This document shows positions 1-12,403 of a stretch of 64,000 nucleotides of DNA, one piece after another; the stretch's first letter is position 1, and every line of letters begins with the position of its first letter. The stretch is from Perca fluviatilis (Eukaryota > Chordata > Actinopteri > Perciformes > Percidae). Location of the stretch: the NCBI RefSeq assembly GCF_010015445.1, contig NC_053134.1, forward strand, positions 7,181,136 to 7,245,135, read 5' to 3'. Both the position numbers and the translations under genes were made by a program. Under the pieces are notes generated by a model. That model did not search any database and was not told where the DNA came from. It saw only the letters and a list, made by a program, of their open reading frames with translations.

Positions 1-152
1 TGTCAATTTTATTCTTGTCTTTTAAATGTTTAACGTTTAATGTTTTTTAATCGTTTTCTAACTGCTCTTTAATGTTTTATGTAAAGCACTTTGACTTGCC
101 CGGTTGCTGAGATGTGCTCTACAAATAAAGCTGCCTTGCCTTGCCTTGCTGC
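1..152 (-). repeat. Dispersed retroelement-type tail repeat, cut by the window edge
   Basis: On the minus strand this reads AAGGCAAGGCAGCTTTATTTG, then GTGCTTTACATAAAACATTA and an A-rich end. A second copy in the opposite orientation lies at 10929-11110. The family is common in fish; its class is not certain to me. Confidence 0.6.
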
Positions 153-770
153 TTGTCTCCACTCTCCAGCCGTTCTCTGTTGCAGGGTCAGAAGGATAAA
201 AGTCGACAACAGCCTTTCATAACAACAACACATTTTAAAGTATTTAGTGGAAACTAAGCAGAACAATACACATGATTTGCTTTGAAATCTGAAGTGCGCA
301 CAATGTTAAACGCAGTGTGCAGCTGCCAATCCTTTCGGTGGATTTATTTGTTTGTAGTAAACTAATGTCTCTAAATGAATGATGCTAATGATATTTCATT
401 ATAAAGTGCTATATATAGAGAGAAGTTGATTTAATTTTAAATAGAGTTGATATGGAACATTTCCTACAATTTAAGGAATTGTTTAAGATCAGTAGCATCT
501 TCCTGTGGTAAGCCTTACTTTTTGTAGAGCTCTTTCGGCAGCCATGTCTTCTAAATAATGATATCCCCATACAACAAAACTGCATTCTTAATTATGTTTC
601 GAGGGAAATGTATCACAAATACGTTCCTAATCAAAGTCTGCAAACCTCTGGAGGACGGAGTGGATGGATGGGTTAAAGAAACACAAGACTTTCAGCCAGT
701 AGATCGCTGATAGTGTCCCGTGTTAAACCGAAAGTCAGCGTTGACTTGTTTACACGTGTAACCTACATAA
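153..770. other. No gene seen
   Basis: AT-rich sequence with no coding exon. Around 656-740 there are words (AAGACTTTCAGCCAG, GTGTCCCGTG) shared with the repeats at 8.69 and 17.85 kb, so a worn copy of that family is likely. Confidence 0.4.
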
Positions 771-1414
771 TAGGGCTGCGCAATTAATCGCAATTTTATT
801 GAAATCCCAATATGAACTAGTGCGTTTATCCAAATCGCAGGGGGGGGCGCAATATTTGTTAAAGGCAAAATATGTGTCAAAGCATTCTAAAATAAAGTAT
901 TGTGGTGCTGCAGAGACATCCCGGCCTACAAATTCGTATCCTACAACTAAATAAAAAAAAAATAAAAAAATCATACTCCAATATCGTAAATCATATCACA
1001 ATTGCAATTGTGGTATCCTAACTGTAATATCCTAACTGTAATATTAAGTTACAAGAATGCTTATCTGTTACTTACCTATGAAGAATAATAGTTCATTTCC
1101 TTATCCTGTTTCTGAAGTTAGCTGCTAATAAGGGAGGTTCCAGAAGGAGGCGCTACTACACTGAGTTCTGAATCAGTATGTTCCACTGACCGGACGTGGA
1201 CTCTAGATAAGGAAGACCAAAGAAGTTGTTGCTAGTGAGAGACATGTGAAAGTAACTAAGTAACTTGTAAAGAGGTCATGCCTGTCCGTTTGTATTAAAC
1301 TTGCAAAAGTATTTGGATGTCGTGGACATTCAGTTCTTCCTTAGAAGACATAACAGCAATATCAGTAAAAATAATCGCAATTAGATATTTTCCTAATATT
1401 GTGCAGCGCTATTA
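771..1414. mobile_element. Non-autonomous DNA element, terminal TAGGGCTGCGCAAT-type inverted repeats
   Basis: The left end TAGGGCTGCGCAATTAAT is matched by the reverse complement of the right end (TAGCGCTGCACAATATTA). Both ends are followed by ATCGCAATTT-like subterminal sequence. The middle (about 1050-1340) looks like a separate insertion. No transposase coding was seen. Confidence 0.5.
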
Positions 1415-2640
1415 CGTAACATACTTAACTAAAGTAACTTAAATTCCTTAAAAAAAACGTACATTTTTTAACCCACCCCATTATTATTTTCTAAACCTCA
1501 CCAAGTAGTTTTGTTTCAATTCACAACTTTGACTACATGTTTAAAACAGCAAACCATTTCACTTTGTGTGCTGGTCGCTAGAAAACATGTTTTCCTCGAA
1601 ACATTATTTCGTATATTCGTTATAAAGTAATTTTCTAGGAGACAGGGTTGCTTTTAGAGAAAAAAATTTTAGCAGCAGAAAGAAAAGAGCAACACTCTTC
1701 TGTGATGTACAGTGGGAGGTGATTCAGTTTGCTGCGTTGCTCTGGTGACTACAGCAGAGAGAAACTAGGTAATACAACGAATCAATTAATCACACTCCAG
1801 CGAAAAAGAGAGAGGTCTGAATGGATATCGAGTTAAAAATCAATGAACAGTTGGCAATCCATTTTCGATGTGGGGAGCTCCAGCATCAGAGGCAACACAC
1901 GTAGGCCTATATAAAGCTTTTAAACTGAGCACAACGTGTAATACACAAGCTAAAGGACGGGACAATATCTCCACACAATCTGAACCACGTGTATGTTTGT
2001 ATATGACCTGCTTTACACACCCACATGCAAAAAAAATAAATAAATAAATAAATAAATAAAGTTGTAATCCCTCCTCTTCTGTTGTAATCTCAGATTTTAA
2101 TCTGCTGCTCTTCAGAGCAAAGATTACCCAGCAGCCCTCGCTCCCATTCTAAAATGCTCGGGGAGGAAAGTAAGAAAGAAAGCGATGTGTGAGGTTGTAA
2201 TCTTGAGAAAAAGACCAAGATTTAAAAAGGGCATGAAAGTGATGGAGATAGAGTGACAGAAGAAGAAAGGAGAAAGAGAGTGGAGGTCAGTGTTAGAACC
2301 CCCCAGGTGGACCAGAATCAGATTAGACTTTTAAAAGACAAAGCAGCAAGGTCAGAGTTTATACTGGGGCCCATTTTAAATCACAACAGTAGCCTAGTTT
2401 GACCAACCATTGACCAAACTGATATATTGTCAAATTAATATATTCATTTTATATCCCATACCTCATGGGATTATTCATAAACGGTAATAAATAAATAAAC
2501 TCCAGCATCTAACAGCACAATGTACTGGCCTCATTACATTATTTTCTCCATTATTATGTCTAAGAATTTCAAAAAGAGTAAAAAATGTCCATCACAAGTT
2601 CCCAAAACTCAAGATGGCGTCTTTAAATTGTGTCTTCAAC
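1415..2640. other. No gene seen; short (AAAT)n tract
   Basis: AT-rich intergenic DNA with a TAAA/AAAT run at about 2034-2060. No exon-like ORF or other recognised repeat. Confidence 0.5.
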
Positions 2641-2815
2641 ATTCAGTTCACTATCAAATAAGATTTCAGCAAATTCTCACATTTGAGATTCTCACATTTG
2701 AGAAGCTGGAACCTGTGTTTCGCATTTTTGCTTGAAAATTAACTCGCTGATTAATTTTCTGTCGATCAATTAATTGATGAATTAAATAATCGGTTTATCT
2801 TAGCAGCAGCTCTAA
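2640..2815. repeat. Dispersed ATTAATCGATTAAT / 'GAAGCTGGAACC' repeat
   Basis: Contains CACATTTGAGAAGCTGGAACC and a block of ATTAATTG/CGATTAAT words ending GCAGCAGCTCTA. Related, diverged copies are seen near 3440-3690, 5875-6185, 7236-7530, 9300-9355, 61980-62290 and 63380-63610. This is a frequent fish interspersed repeat; its class was not determined. Confidence 0.5.
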
Positions 2816-3721
2816 AAACAAACATATCCTGAACAAAACATACATCTACATGTATTTAACCATTCATATCAACTAACACATTGTGCGCCTGATTCAGTCA
2901 ATTAATAAATAAAGTGTATGAGGATTTCTGAACTATTATAAGTTAGTTTTATTCTCCTATTCAAAGATTCAGGAACATATTCAGAAAATACAAAAAAAAA
3001 AATGTGCTGGAAAAGTTTTCCATTAAAGCTGGAGCTGGAGGATACCAAATGTAACGCAGGAAAGAGTTCAGTTACATTCAACAGCTATCGAGAAAGGCTC
3101 CATTTAGACACCTGATTCATAACACCACAGTGCTCTGCTGTTGCAACAAACTCACTGACACAATAACGTACTTACTAGAGCCGAGTACACTGTAATGTTG
3201 GCATGAGTACAAGCCAAAGCTATTGTGATCGTAACTTTAAAATGTGTCCACGCAGTCTGGATGGCCCTGCATCCTTCTGTCAACATACATGCAAAACACT
3301 CCCTGGGAATTACATAACGGGGACTGGCAGGTGTGTGTGTGTGTGTTGGGCATTTACTCTTTATTTATTCATTTTATGATACAGACTTTATTTACACTAG
3401 AGCTGAAATATCCAATTATTCAATTCATTGACAAAAAAATAATAAAATAAAAATATTTCAAAATGAATCCTTTTTTTAAACCAATAATGCCAAGTCAAAA
3501 TGTGAATAATTGTTGGTTTTCTTTGTTTTCTATGATGGTTAATTGAATTTCGAAAGGGTGTGAAGACATCCCTTTTAGTTCTGGGAAACTTATGGATATT
3601 TCTCACTATCTTTCTGCCATTTTAAAGACGGGACGATTGATCTATTAATTCATTAGTCCAATTAATAATAAAATCCACAGTTGCAGCCCTAAATTAACCA
3701 GTAGACCTACTATGTCTGTAG

Positions 3722-4086
3722 CCTACATCCACGACGTTCCACTTCCGGGATTGTTAAGGCGCCGCCGGAAATTCCGCCAGATGTCCGTTTTCCTTCCGCT
3801 TTCTTTTTGTGTTCATTTAAAACTCTGGTCGAATAATGAGGACTATGGTTAACTGCTCCTCAGATCTCTGCAGGGTAAATCCAGACAGCTAGCTAGACTA
3901 TCTGTTCAATCTGAGTTTTCTGTTGCACAGACACTTAAATAAGTTCCTTCCCGAGGCTTTTTTGCAGAGGCGCCGTTGCCCCATGCAGCACATAGTGCCA
4001 CCCAAGACGATTGTGATTGGTTTAAAGAAATGCCAATAAACCGGAGCACGTTTTCTCCCATCCTGGAATGCTGTGGACTGTTCATT
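3722..4086. mobile_element. MITE fragment, 'ATCCACGACGTTCCACTTC' family
   Basis: Shares long stretches (CTGCTCCTCAGATCTCTGCA, CCAGACAGCTAGCTAGACTA, GGTTTAAAGAAATGCCAATA) with the copy at 41373-41802 in fgd6 intron 15. This copy lacks the right terminal repeat seen there. Non-coding. Confidence 0.7.
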
Positions 4087-4304
4087 CATGCATGTCCCTG
4101 CATCTGCATTTTTTTTATATTTCTGACTAAAGTGTCACGGTTGTAATGATCATGCACAAGCTCTTCTGTTGAGTTTGAGCAATTTCCATACTAAATGCTA
4201 AATGGGTCGAACCAAATTAGGCAGCTATCTTAACACATCTGCTCACAGAGTGTAATAATGGGCAATGAATCAGCGTTATACAATATGACTAGGGGGAAAA
4301 CAGG

Positions 4305-4305
<1 letters not shown>

Positions 4306-4361
<56 letters not shown>
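4306..4361. repeat. (GT)n microsatellite
   Basis: Uninterrupted GT dinucleotide run of about 28 units. Confidence 0.95.
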
Positions 4362-4362
<1 letters not shown>

Positions 4363-4830
4363 AGCCCAAAACATGATCTCTTTGGTGGGCAGAGTATTTT
4401 TGTGTTGGTTAATCCACACCGTGTTACTCACACACCCGGCATCACTGCTGGTGTGTGTCGATTCGCTGTCATCTTAGCCCACACAATCCCTAATCCAAAA
4501 GCACACGGACAGAGATAAACCGGTGTACCTCCATAATTTACATTTCACAGATTGTACTCCGTCCTCCTGTCACGCTCACATCACTTCCCTCATTTTATGA
4601 AGCATCATTTATTCCAATATACACGACACAGATTCCACCGGTTGCCCTGACAACAGACGCCATTGAGAAGCGCTGGGCTCGCACCTCGCTGAAATGACTA
4701 ATGAAGCGAGTCGAAGACCATCAGTCAGCTCCCATTCAACAACATTCACTCCTCCCATTTTGTTCGCTCTCAATGGCCAAACAAAGACCACGGCTCAGCT
4801 CATCACTGATTTGTGGTGCTGATGGGGGAC

Positions 4831-4832
4831 TG

Positions 4833-4871
<39 letters not shown>

Positions 4872-4881
4872 GTGTGTGTGT
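4831..4881. repeat. (CTGT)n microsatellite running into (GT)n
   Basis: About ten CTGT tetranucleotides followed by several GT units. Confidence 0.9.
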
Positions 4882-5110
4882 ACCTATTAAACTAGGCCTG
4901 CTGCAAAACATTTTCCCTATATAATACAGAAGCGGAGCAAAAAACAAGTTCTGACCTGTTGAGTATGATTAAATGTTGCATTGTTTAGGGCAACAACCAT
5001 TACCACCCAAGGCTATTCTATTCTATTTATACGCTCTTTTTCTATGCATATATCTAAAGCATGACCAAGAATTTGTCATTTTGCATTTGTGCTTAAAAAA
5101 TTGCTCATTT

Positions 5111-5271
5111 GGGCGCCTGGGTAGCTCACCTGGTAGAGCAGGCGCCTATATACAGAGGTTTACTCCTCGATGCAGCAGCTGCAGGTTCGACTCTGCGGCC
5201 CTTTGCTGCATGTCATCCCCCTTCATGTCTTCAGCTGTCCTATATTAATAAAGGCCTAAAATGCCCAACAA
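5111..5271 (+). mobile_element. tRNA-derived SINE
   Basis: A tRNA-like head has an A-box-like TAGCTCACCTGGTAGAGC and B-box GGTTCGACTC, followed by TGTCTTCAGCTGTCCTAT and an A-rich tail. The second copy at 9142-9286 shares the same body, including GAGGTTTACTCCTCGATGCA. This is not a functional tRNA gene: no cloverleaf acceptor pairing and the body continues. Confidence 0.8.
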
Positions 5272-5577
5272 AAAAAAAAGTTTGCTCAATTAATGGATTC
5301 ATCTTTAAGCAAAGTAGTAATAATCAATAGGCTAAACAATGACAATTTTATTTAAATGGACAATGTTTTAACCCCAGTCAAATCTTCATCAGGTCAAAGA
5401 AATTATAGTTTGGCGTGCAGCTGTTTGACGTTGCTATGGGGAATTACGATTAAGCCCAGGGCAGAAACCAGTCATAGTCAGTGAGGGATGAAATCCATAA
5501 AATGGAAGTTTTGTTCACATATTAGGTGAACACAAATGTTCCTCTTACATTTTTCTTTTTATTAAATCATTGGTAAC

Positions 5578-5750
<173 letters not shown>

Positions 5751-6237
5751 CCTCAGCGAGTGCCAGTGATTTACTAAAGAAAGATCTGCTCACCTAATAT
5801 GTGAATTCAATAGACTTTTGCTCCTGGCTGGAATTCGAGTCTAAATATAAAGGCGAAGAGTATATTTTCCCAACTGACTGATCCGTCGATTATTTGTTCC
5901 GATTCATCCTATAAATCATAACTGCCAGAAAATACTTAAAAGAAATAGCCATATCACAATTTGCCAGAACGACTTCTTTATATGTAGATATTCAGTTTAC
6001 AATGATAAATAACAGAGAAAAGCAGCAAATCCTCACCTTTGAGAAGCTCAAACCAAAACATATTTGCCATTTTTGCTTGATAAATGACCCAATTATTATT
6101 GTTTATTGAAATTGTCAAGAGGATAACCCCTTGAGATGAAGCATCTCGTTTTTGAGGGGGTCCTCTAAATTAATTTAGAGCTGCAGTGTTTACTTGATCA
6201 GTCGATCAAAAGAAAAACAGTAATCAACAATTCTGTT

Positions 6238-7224
6238 ACCGTATTTTCCGCACTATAAGGCGCACCGGATTATAAGGCGCACCTTCAATGAATGGCCTAT
6301 TTTAGAACTTTTTTCATATATAGGGCGCACCGGATTATAAGGCGCATAGAATAGAAGATACTGCAGTCAAACGTTTGACTGGGGTTGCGTTATGCATCCA
6401 CTAGATGGAGCTGTGCTAAAGGTAACGTCAACAAAACCGTCAGATAAAGTCAAACTTTATGAAGCGTTCTGACAACTCCGTTCACTCCCTCCTTATAACA
6501 TTTAAATCTAAGTGGTCCGATTAAATAGCGATCGTCTCAACGTGGTCCCTGACATGTTGTCATCGGCTTGTCCGCTACCAATCGAAAGCTTAGAAGCTAG
6601 GGAATACGATGACGCCCACATCGATCATGTAGCAAGCTGGGCAGAGAAGCTAGCGACGATGACAAGTGCGGAAATGGAAAACGCATTTTTCCGTTGTGAT
6701 TCGGCCAGAAACTTCAACATTGTGAGGCGAACCGATCGTTTTGGAATATAAAGCTTGGATATTACATTTCCTTGGACTTTTGTGGATTTATGAAAATCAA
6801 GTTTTGGCCAAAATACCACTTTGTTGCTGAAAGGACAACGAAATCAGGTATGGATGCACTCTCGACAGCTGCGCAGATTATGGCTAAATTGTTTAATTGT
6901 AAATTGTTTACTTTGTAACAGTTGTGTAACTGCTATAAATCATCGTATGCTTTGTATGTGGGCTTAAGTTAATCATTAGAGGCTAAGCTTTCAATTGGTG
7001 TGTCGCATGGCTGTATATTTTGAATATTTAATGCTTTAAAGTTATAAAAACGCGAATGAGTGGAAGTTTTATCGAGGTTACAGCGACGCAGTGTCCCGTC
7101 AACGGGGCAGTGATCCGAGAGGTTGATCCATATATAAGGCGCTCCGGATTATAAGGCGCACTGTCGTTTTTTGAGAAAATAAAAGGCTTTTAAGTGCGCC
7201 TTATAGTGCGGAAAATACGGTAAT
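6238..7224. mobile_element. DNA transposon-like element with perfect TTACCGTATTTTCCGCACT inverted ends
   Basis: The first 19 bases and the last 19 bases are exact inverted repeats, immediately followed by TATAAGGCGCAC words repeated near both ends (about six copies of GGATTATAAGGCGC or close variants). The 987-bp interior has one 79-codon ORF (6512-6751) that I do not recognise and no DDE transposase. Probably a non-autonomous derivative; superfamily not assigned. Confidence 0.75.
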
Positions 7225-8348
7225 TAATTCATTGTGTAGGTTATTTTTCAAGCAAAAAATATAATTTCCTGCTTTTCTTTGCCTTACAGGAATGTACATT
7301 TCTGGGGGGGTTTGTTGGTTGGCCAAATGAAGATGTCACCTTGACCTGGGGGAACCTTTAATGGACATTTTGTTTTACCATTTTCTGACATTTTAAAGGC
7401 CAAACAATTAAGGATTTGTGTCAGATTAAAGCAATTTAATTGCATCTAATTATGAATTGTGGCCTCAAATTGATCATCACAACAGTTGCAGATTCTTTTT
7501 TTCTGTCCATTAACTAATCGCTGCAGCCCTAATTGGAAGACAGTTATTTTTAATGAATTCAGCAAAAGATAACAGCACTGGAAGGAATAACTACAAGACA
7601 AAACTGTACCTGAAACAACAAAGAGCATTTAAATGAAAGAATCAATATATTACACACTATCCAAGAAACAAAACCATCCATTCACGTGTGCCATAAAGTG
7701 GGAAAATCATGCACAGCCAGATTATTTGCTTTTTCCTGGGTTTCTAATGCTCCAACACCGAGGCATGGTGAAGACCGTCTCCCCTGGATGATCTGACGCA
7801 TTCCTCATCCAAACAAACCTGACTTGACTGATGGCAGACAAATTCTCTTTAAGAAATTAACAAAAAAATTCTGTTATGTCTTTGCCAAGAAAGTGGAATT
7901 AGACCTTGGGCAGAAGAACAAGAATCTTAGAAAAACACCCTGCTGCCCAGAGGGAATACGGTCAAAAGCTCAGAGAAGGACCCCCACCCCTCCCCACACA
8001 CACATCCTCTTTCCTCTAGATCAAAAACATAGGCACACAAAATTCCAGCTTGCAGAGGTCTAAATCTTCCTCTCTGAAACTGATCTAATGATAGCAAGAG
8101 AAAAGGCTACTTGATGCATTAATTATACACTGCCACCCCCACACACACTGTTTAGGCTTATGTAAACACACACACACACTACTGTAGACCTTTAAGCACC
8201 ATCCATATTGATATTTCAATAAATCAAGACCACTACAGTCAGTCATTCTACCTGAATAAACAAATCAATTTCCTCGCAGATATCAGTCGTCTTCCCTTTA
8301 CATCATAGAAGAGGTGAGCTCAGCGTGACTCCAGTATCACTTTGACAG

Positions 8349-8482
<134 letters not shown>

Positions 8483-8685
8483 TTTGTTCTCCTTGCTGTA
8501 TAAGCCTGCCTCCAACTAGAAATGATAATTAAGATTTTTTTTTTAAGACCGATAGCCGACCCTTGTAAACTGATCATTAACCGTTAACACACAGGCAGCC
8601 AAACGAGTCCCAGTTCAGCCACCGGGGAGAGTTAGCAGCCATGTTGCGTGCATTATCGTGGACACAGGCAGCCATCACATCACAG

Positions 8686-9050
8686 ACTGATCTCATGAAG
8701 TGGCGTATGTATGACACGCCAATTCGTATGCCATTATTGGCGTGTTATCAAGATGAATACTTGCTTTATAGCGTGTTTATCAACGTCGTTTGGCCTCCAT
8801 TGACTTACATTACCTTGCGAATGTGTGTGAATTGACACCGTAGCGAGTAGTATGAAAGGGCGAAAATCCACATTGGGAGGATGGGTAAAACACAGGACTT
8901 TCAGCCAGGAGAGCGGGGATTGTGTCCCGCGTGTGACGTTTCCTTTCCACGTTTGTTGTTTTCCTAAACCCAACCGTAGCCTTGCGATAACACGCTACTT
9001 GGCTTAAGAAAGTGGGCGTGTATGTTAATGCAAAGTCACAATATCACGTT
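8686..9050. repeat. Interspersed repeat, 'GGCGTATGTATGACACGCCA' family
   Basis: Shares CTGATCTCAT, GTGGCGTATGTATGACACGC, GGCGTGTTATCAAGA, CGTAGCGAGTAGTATGAAAG and ACAGGACTTTCA with 17847-18310, in the same order and orientation. Class unknown. Confidence 0.6.
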
Positions 9051-9141
9051 GCACATCAACATGGGCTGTCAGAACTAATACAAGCATTCTCACAACCGTT
9101 CGACATTTTATAGACAAAACGATGAATTAAGAAAATAGTCT

Positions 9142-9286
9142 GGGTGCCCGGATAGCTCAGTTGGTAGAGCAGGCGCCCATATATAGAGGTTTACTCCTCG
9201 ATGCAGCGGGCCCGAGTTCAACTCCGATGTCTTCTTCATGTCTTCAGCTGTCCTGTCAAAATAAAGGCCGAAAATGCCCCGAAAAA
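9142..9286 (+). mobile_element. tRNA-derived SINE, second copy
   Basis: Same family as 5111-5271, with A-box TAGCTCAGTTGGTAGAGC and a B-box-like GAGTTCAACTCC, then TCATGTCTTCAGCTGTCCTG and an A-rich tail. Confidence 0.8.
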
Positions 9287-10056
9287 ATAATCTTAAAAAA
9301 GAAATGAAAATAGACTGCAGATTAATTGATGATGAAAATAATCTTTAGTTGCAGCCAATCAACAAGATCAAATGTTCTGTCCCAATTTGAACTCTGGTTA
9401 CCAAGATATAATGACATGAAACCAGTGAAGAGAAAGAGGGAGGTAGTTACAGTGGAAACCAAACTTAAAGGGAAACTTCACCGATTAGCATTAAGCTTTG
9501 TATCAGTAGAAACCTGGTAGTATTTTTGAATGACCGTGCTTCCCTCCCTCATGTCCCCCTGAGAGGGGAGATCTCTGTATTGTGGGTCTGGAAAAAAGCC
9601 TCAGATGATGCAAAATGACGATTTTTGCGTCATCTGAGGTTTTTTTGCCCAGAGGCAAAAGACTACAGCCTGTATTAGGAACCACTTCCGCATAGCCCAA
9701 AGGGGGTTGGACTGTCGGCTTTTTCCGGAGATTGCTGAGGAAAAAACGAGTGTCAGCCATCTTGAATCCCCGCTTAGCTTCTCAGCAGGAGCAGAAACTG
9801 TTCATCCCGACGGAAATTTTAGAACAACAATTATGTGCATTCAAACTACCACACACGTGTACCACCGGGATACATTGGAACACATCGGAGAATATGCAGG
9901 ACACTTTATTACAGACGCAATACTCCACACACTACGCAAGCCTCGCCTGCATGGAGACCAGCGGTGGTGCTCGATTCCTGTGGCCGGTAAAGAGACCTCA
10001 TCAGCGGGGAGCGTTGAACGAGTGTGCCGGTGGAAAGCTAACGCTAGCCAGCCATC

Positions 10057-10160
10057 TCATTCACCAATCCTGCTTGCAAGTGTCCGCTCATTAAACAAAC
10101 TGGACTACATCCAACTTCAACGAAACTCCCAACGTGAGTTCAGAGACTGCTGTGCTGTGT
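10057..10160 (+). pseudogene. Degenerate non-LTR retrotransposon (LINE) reading-frame fragment
   Basis: The translation reads ILLASVRSLNKLDYIQLQ followed by REFRDCCAVFLL. This resembles the start of the endonuclease region of fish L2/Rex-like LINEs (pattern xLxNVRSLxNKLDxL...RxCxxxxxTETWL, from memory). The fragment lacks the catalytic part and sits in a 197-codon open frame (9707-10300) that is otherwise unrecognised. Confidence 0.45.
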
Positions 10161-10928
10161 TTTTGTTGTTGTGGAAATATTGCTGTGGACAATCCAGCCT
10201 GCTGCTCGGTCACCGGGTAAGACTACTAGTGGAGGTGGGCTGTGTTACCCCAGACTGCATGTTGCAGAAATGGCGCGATTTGTATCCAACTAACTGCTAA
10301 CTGCTGGTGGAGTTTGTGACTGTAAAATGCAGACAATTCTAGCTACATCCCACGCAAATGTACGGCTGTGTTTATACTCGATGTTTATACCACAGCCCAC
10401 CAAGAGCTAATGCTAGTAGCTATGTGTTAGCCTTCTTTTATTACATGGCTTGGTTGAATTCTAATGTAGAATGCGGTCTGTTATTTCTTGATAACAGACC
10501 GTTGCTAAGGATAACACACCGTTGCCATGCATAGCAGAGCGTTGCCATTGACACAGTTCTGTTCACTCTGGAGCTATCAATCAATCCGCTGAAAGAAGTC
10601 CGGATAATGTATCAGCTGTGGCCAAAAAAAGCATGTTTTAAATGTGTAACACCACTTGAGCCACGGTGAAACGTTTTTTCGTGTATATGGTTGAAATGAC
10701 AATAAAAACACACTTGTTGAGTTGATCGTCTCACTGTCTGTCTGTAAAGGGTAGGCGTGGCTTGGGAGTGGCCTCATACAGCAGCAAAGCAAGTGCGATT
10801 TGGTGTCTTTCATCCATATGAGCCAAAAACACATTTTCTGGCTTATCACGGCCTAGAAGGCACCAATTTCAATTTTCTTTTCACATTTCTACTACGTTAG
10901 TGACCCAATTTAAAGATATATTCAGCTT

Positions 10929-11110
10929 TCTAGCAAGGCAAGGCAAGGCAAGGCAGCTTTATTTGTATAGCACATTTCAGCAACAGGGCAATTCAAAGTG
11001 CTTTACATAAAACATTAAAGAGCAGTAAGAAAACAATTAAAAACAATTTAAAAACATTAATAAACAAATTAAAAACATTAAAAGACAAGAATAAAATTGA
11101 AAGTGCAGTA
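10929..11110 (+). repeat. Dispersed tail repeat, AAGGCAAGGCAAGGCAGCTT
   Basis: Same family as 1-152 in inverse orientation, with CAGCTTTATTTGTATAGCAC, GTGCTTTACATAAAACATTA and an A-rich end. Confidence 0.65.
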
Positions 11111-11158
11111 TAAGAAATTAAAGTTAATAAAATAGATAGCGGTGAAATTTCCCTTTAA

Positions 11159-11908
11159 GTCAACAGATACTACTCTCTCTAGTCTCTCCAAATCCTCCTC
11201 CCTTTCAGCCACAGTCTGGAAAATGTGCTTAAGGACATTGACTAACGCTAAATCCTTCCACAACAACTACCACTCAGGTTCCCTTTGCAAGGCTCTTCAT
11301 CATGCACCAACATGCTCTGCTCAGCAGGAAGCTATGTTTGCACTGGGCAGCTCCCCGGTCGCTGGAAAGATGCTCAGTCGACACTTCCATAAGAATCATC
11401 GGAGGGTTGTCAAATAAAAGGTTAACAACTGAAGACAGGATGATCTGCCTCCAGTCCTTGAACAGCTCATAAAAGGTGTCATGTGTTGAAAAATGCCTCT
11501 GTGTTATCTTGTGTACCTGGGTGTACTGATGGCTAACAGACAGCAGGACTATGTTCCACAGAGACATGGTTGACTAATTGCAAGTGTCAGCAGGCAAAAA
11601 AAATTCCATCTCTCTCTAAAAGGATTGTGGCAATTTGAGTGGCTCTTTAACAATTACATTCAAATGAAGTCAAACTGAATGAGAAAATGGGGATTTTAAA
11701 GCAAATGGGACCTTTTAATTGAGGTTCACTTGTGAATTGCATGGCAACACAAACGTAAGTGCACCTCATCTCCATTTAGACCTCCTCCTCTTTGAAAGCT
11801 GTCACATAAATCTTAGCCTTTAAGTATGTTTTGTACAGAACTACACAAAGAAGCATAAGTTCTGAGGATCTTTTATATCATGCAAAATTGGTATAGTAAC
11901 TGAAATAT
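11159..11908. other. No gene seen
   Basis: Unique-looking intergenic sequence; ORFs on both strands (11142-11417, 11274-11567) overlap in antisense and show no recognisable domain. Confidence 0.4.
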
Positions 11909-11998
11909 CCCTAATCGAATCGACATTGAATCAAAAATCTAATCGGGACCTTGTGAATTGGAATCGAATCAGGAAATCAGTGGCGATACCCAGCCCTA
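11909..11998. repeat. AATCGAATCG-type element end
   Basis: Contains CTAATCGAATCGACATTGAA and ends GATACCCAGCCCTAG, resembling one end of a short fish DNA element. Fragmentary. Confidence 0.35.
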
Positions 11999-12030
11999 GT
12001 GACACAAGCATGTCACCATAGCATGTGTTG

Positions 12031-12403
12031 CATCTAGGGCTGGGCAATATATCGATATTATATCAATATCGTGATATGAAACTAGATATTGTCTTATCTT
12101 AGATTTTGGATATCGTAAAATCGTTCTATATTAAGTGTGGTCTTCTCCTGGCAGGCTGCATTACAGTAAAGTGATGTCATTTTCTGAACTTACCAGACTG
12201 TTCTAGCTGTTCTATTATTTGCCTTTACACACTGTCATTAAAACGACATTTCTGATGATTATTTATCAAAAACCTCATTGTGCAAATAATATTTTGTTGA
12301 AAGCACCAATTGTCAATCCTACAATATCGTCGCAATATCAACATCAACGTATGTGGTCAAGAATATTGTGACATTTCATTTTCTCCATATCGCCCCGAGC
12401 CTA
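12031..12403. mobile_element. MITE of the GGGCTGGGCAATATATCGAT family
   Basis: Starts CTAGGGCTGGGCAATATATC and ends with CTCCATATCGCCCCGAGCCTAG, imperfect inverted repeats. The interior shares ATGTCATTTTCTGAACTTAC, CAGACTGTTCTAGCTGTTCT and ATTATTTGCCTTT with copies at 29657-30017 and 33607-34347. Confidence 0.7.

Larger units (their letters stand above)
9465..11158. mobile_element. TTAA-bounded element of 1.7 kb with TTAAAGGGAAACTTCACCG inverted ends
   Basis: The left end TTAAAGGGAAACTTCACCG matches the reverse complement of the right end with one mismatch, and TTAA stands at both outer edges, as in piggyBac-type insertion. Inside are a hairpin at 9599-9640, a fragment of a LINE reading frame (10057-10160), a second hairpin near 10474-10501, and a copy of the tail repeat also seen at window position 1. 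The element is therefore a composite. No transposase was recognised. Confidence 0.65.

Noticed and set aside
5111..5184. A tRNA gene with A and B boxes
   Set aside because: The tRNA-like head lacks acceptor-stem pairing and continues into a SINE body repeated at 9142; it is a SINE head, not a tRNA gene.
9707..10300. A 197-codon ORF as a host gene
   Set aside because: It lies in a TTAA-bounded composite element, its only recognisable part is a LINE-like fragment, and an overlapping frame is also long.
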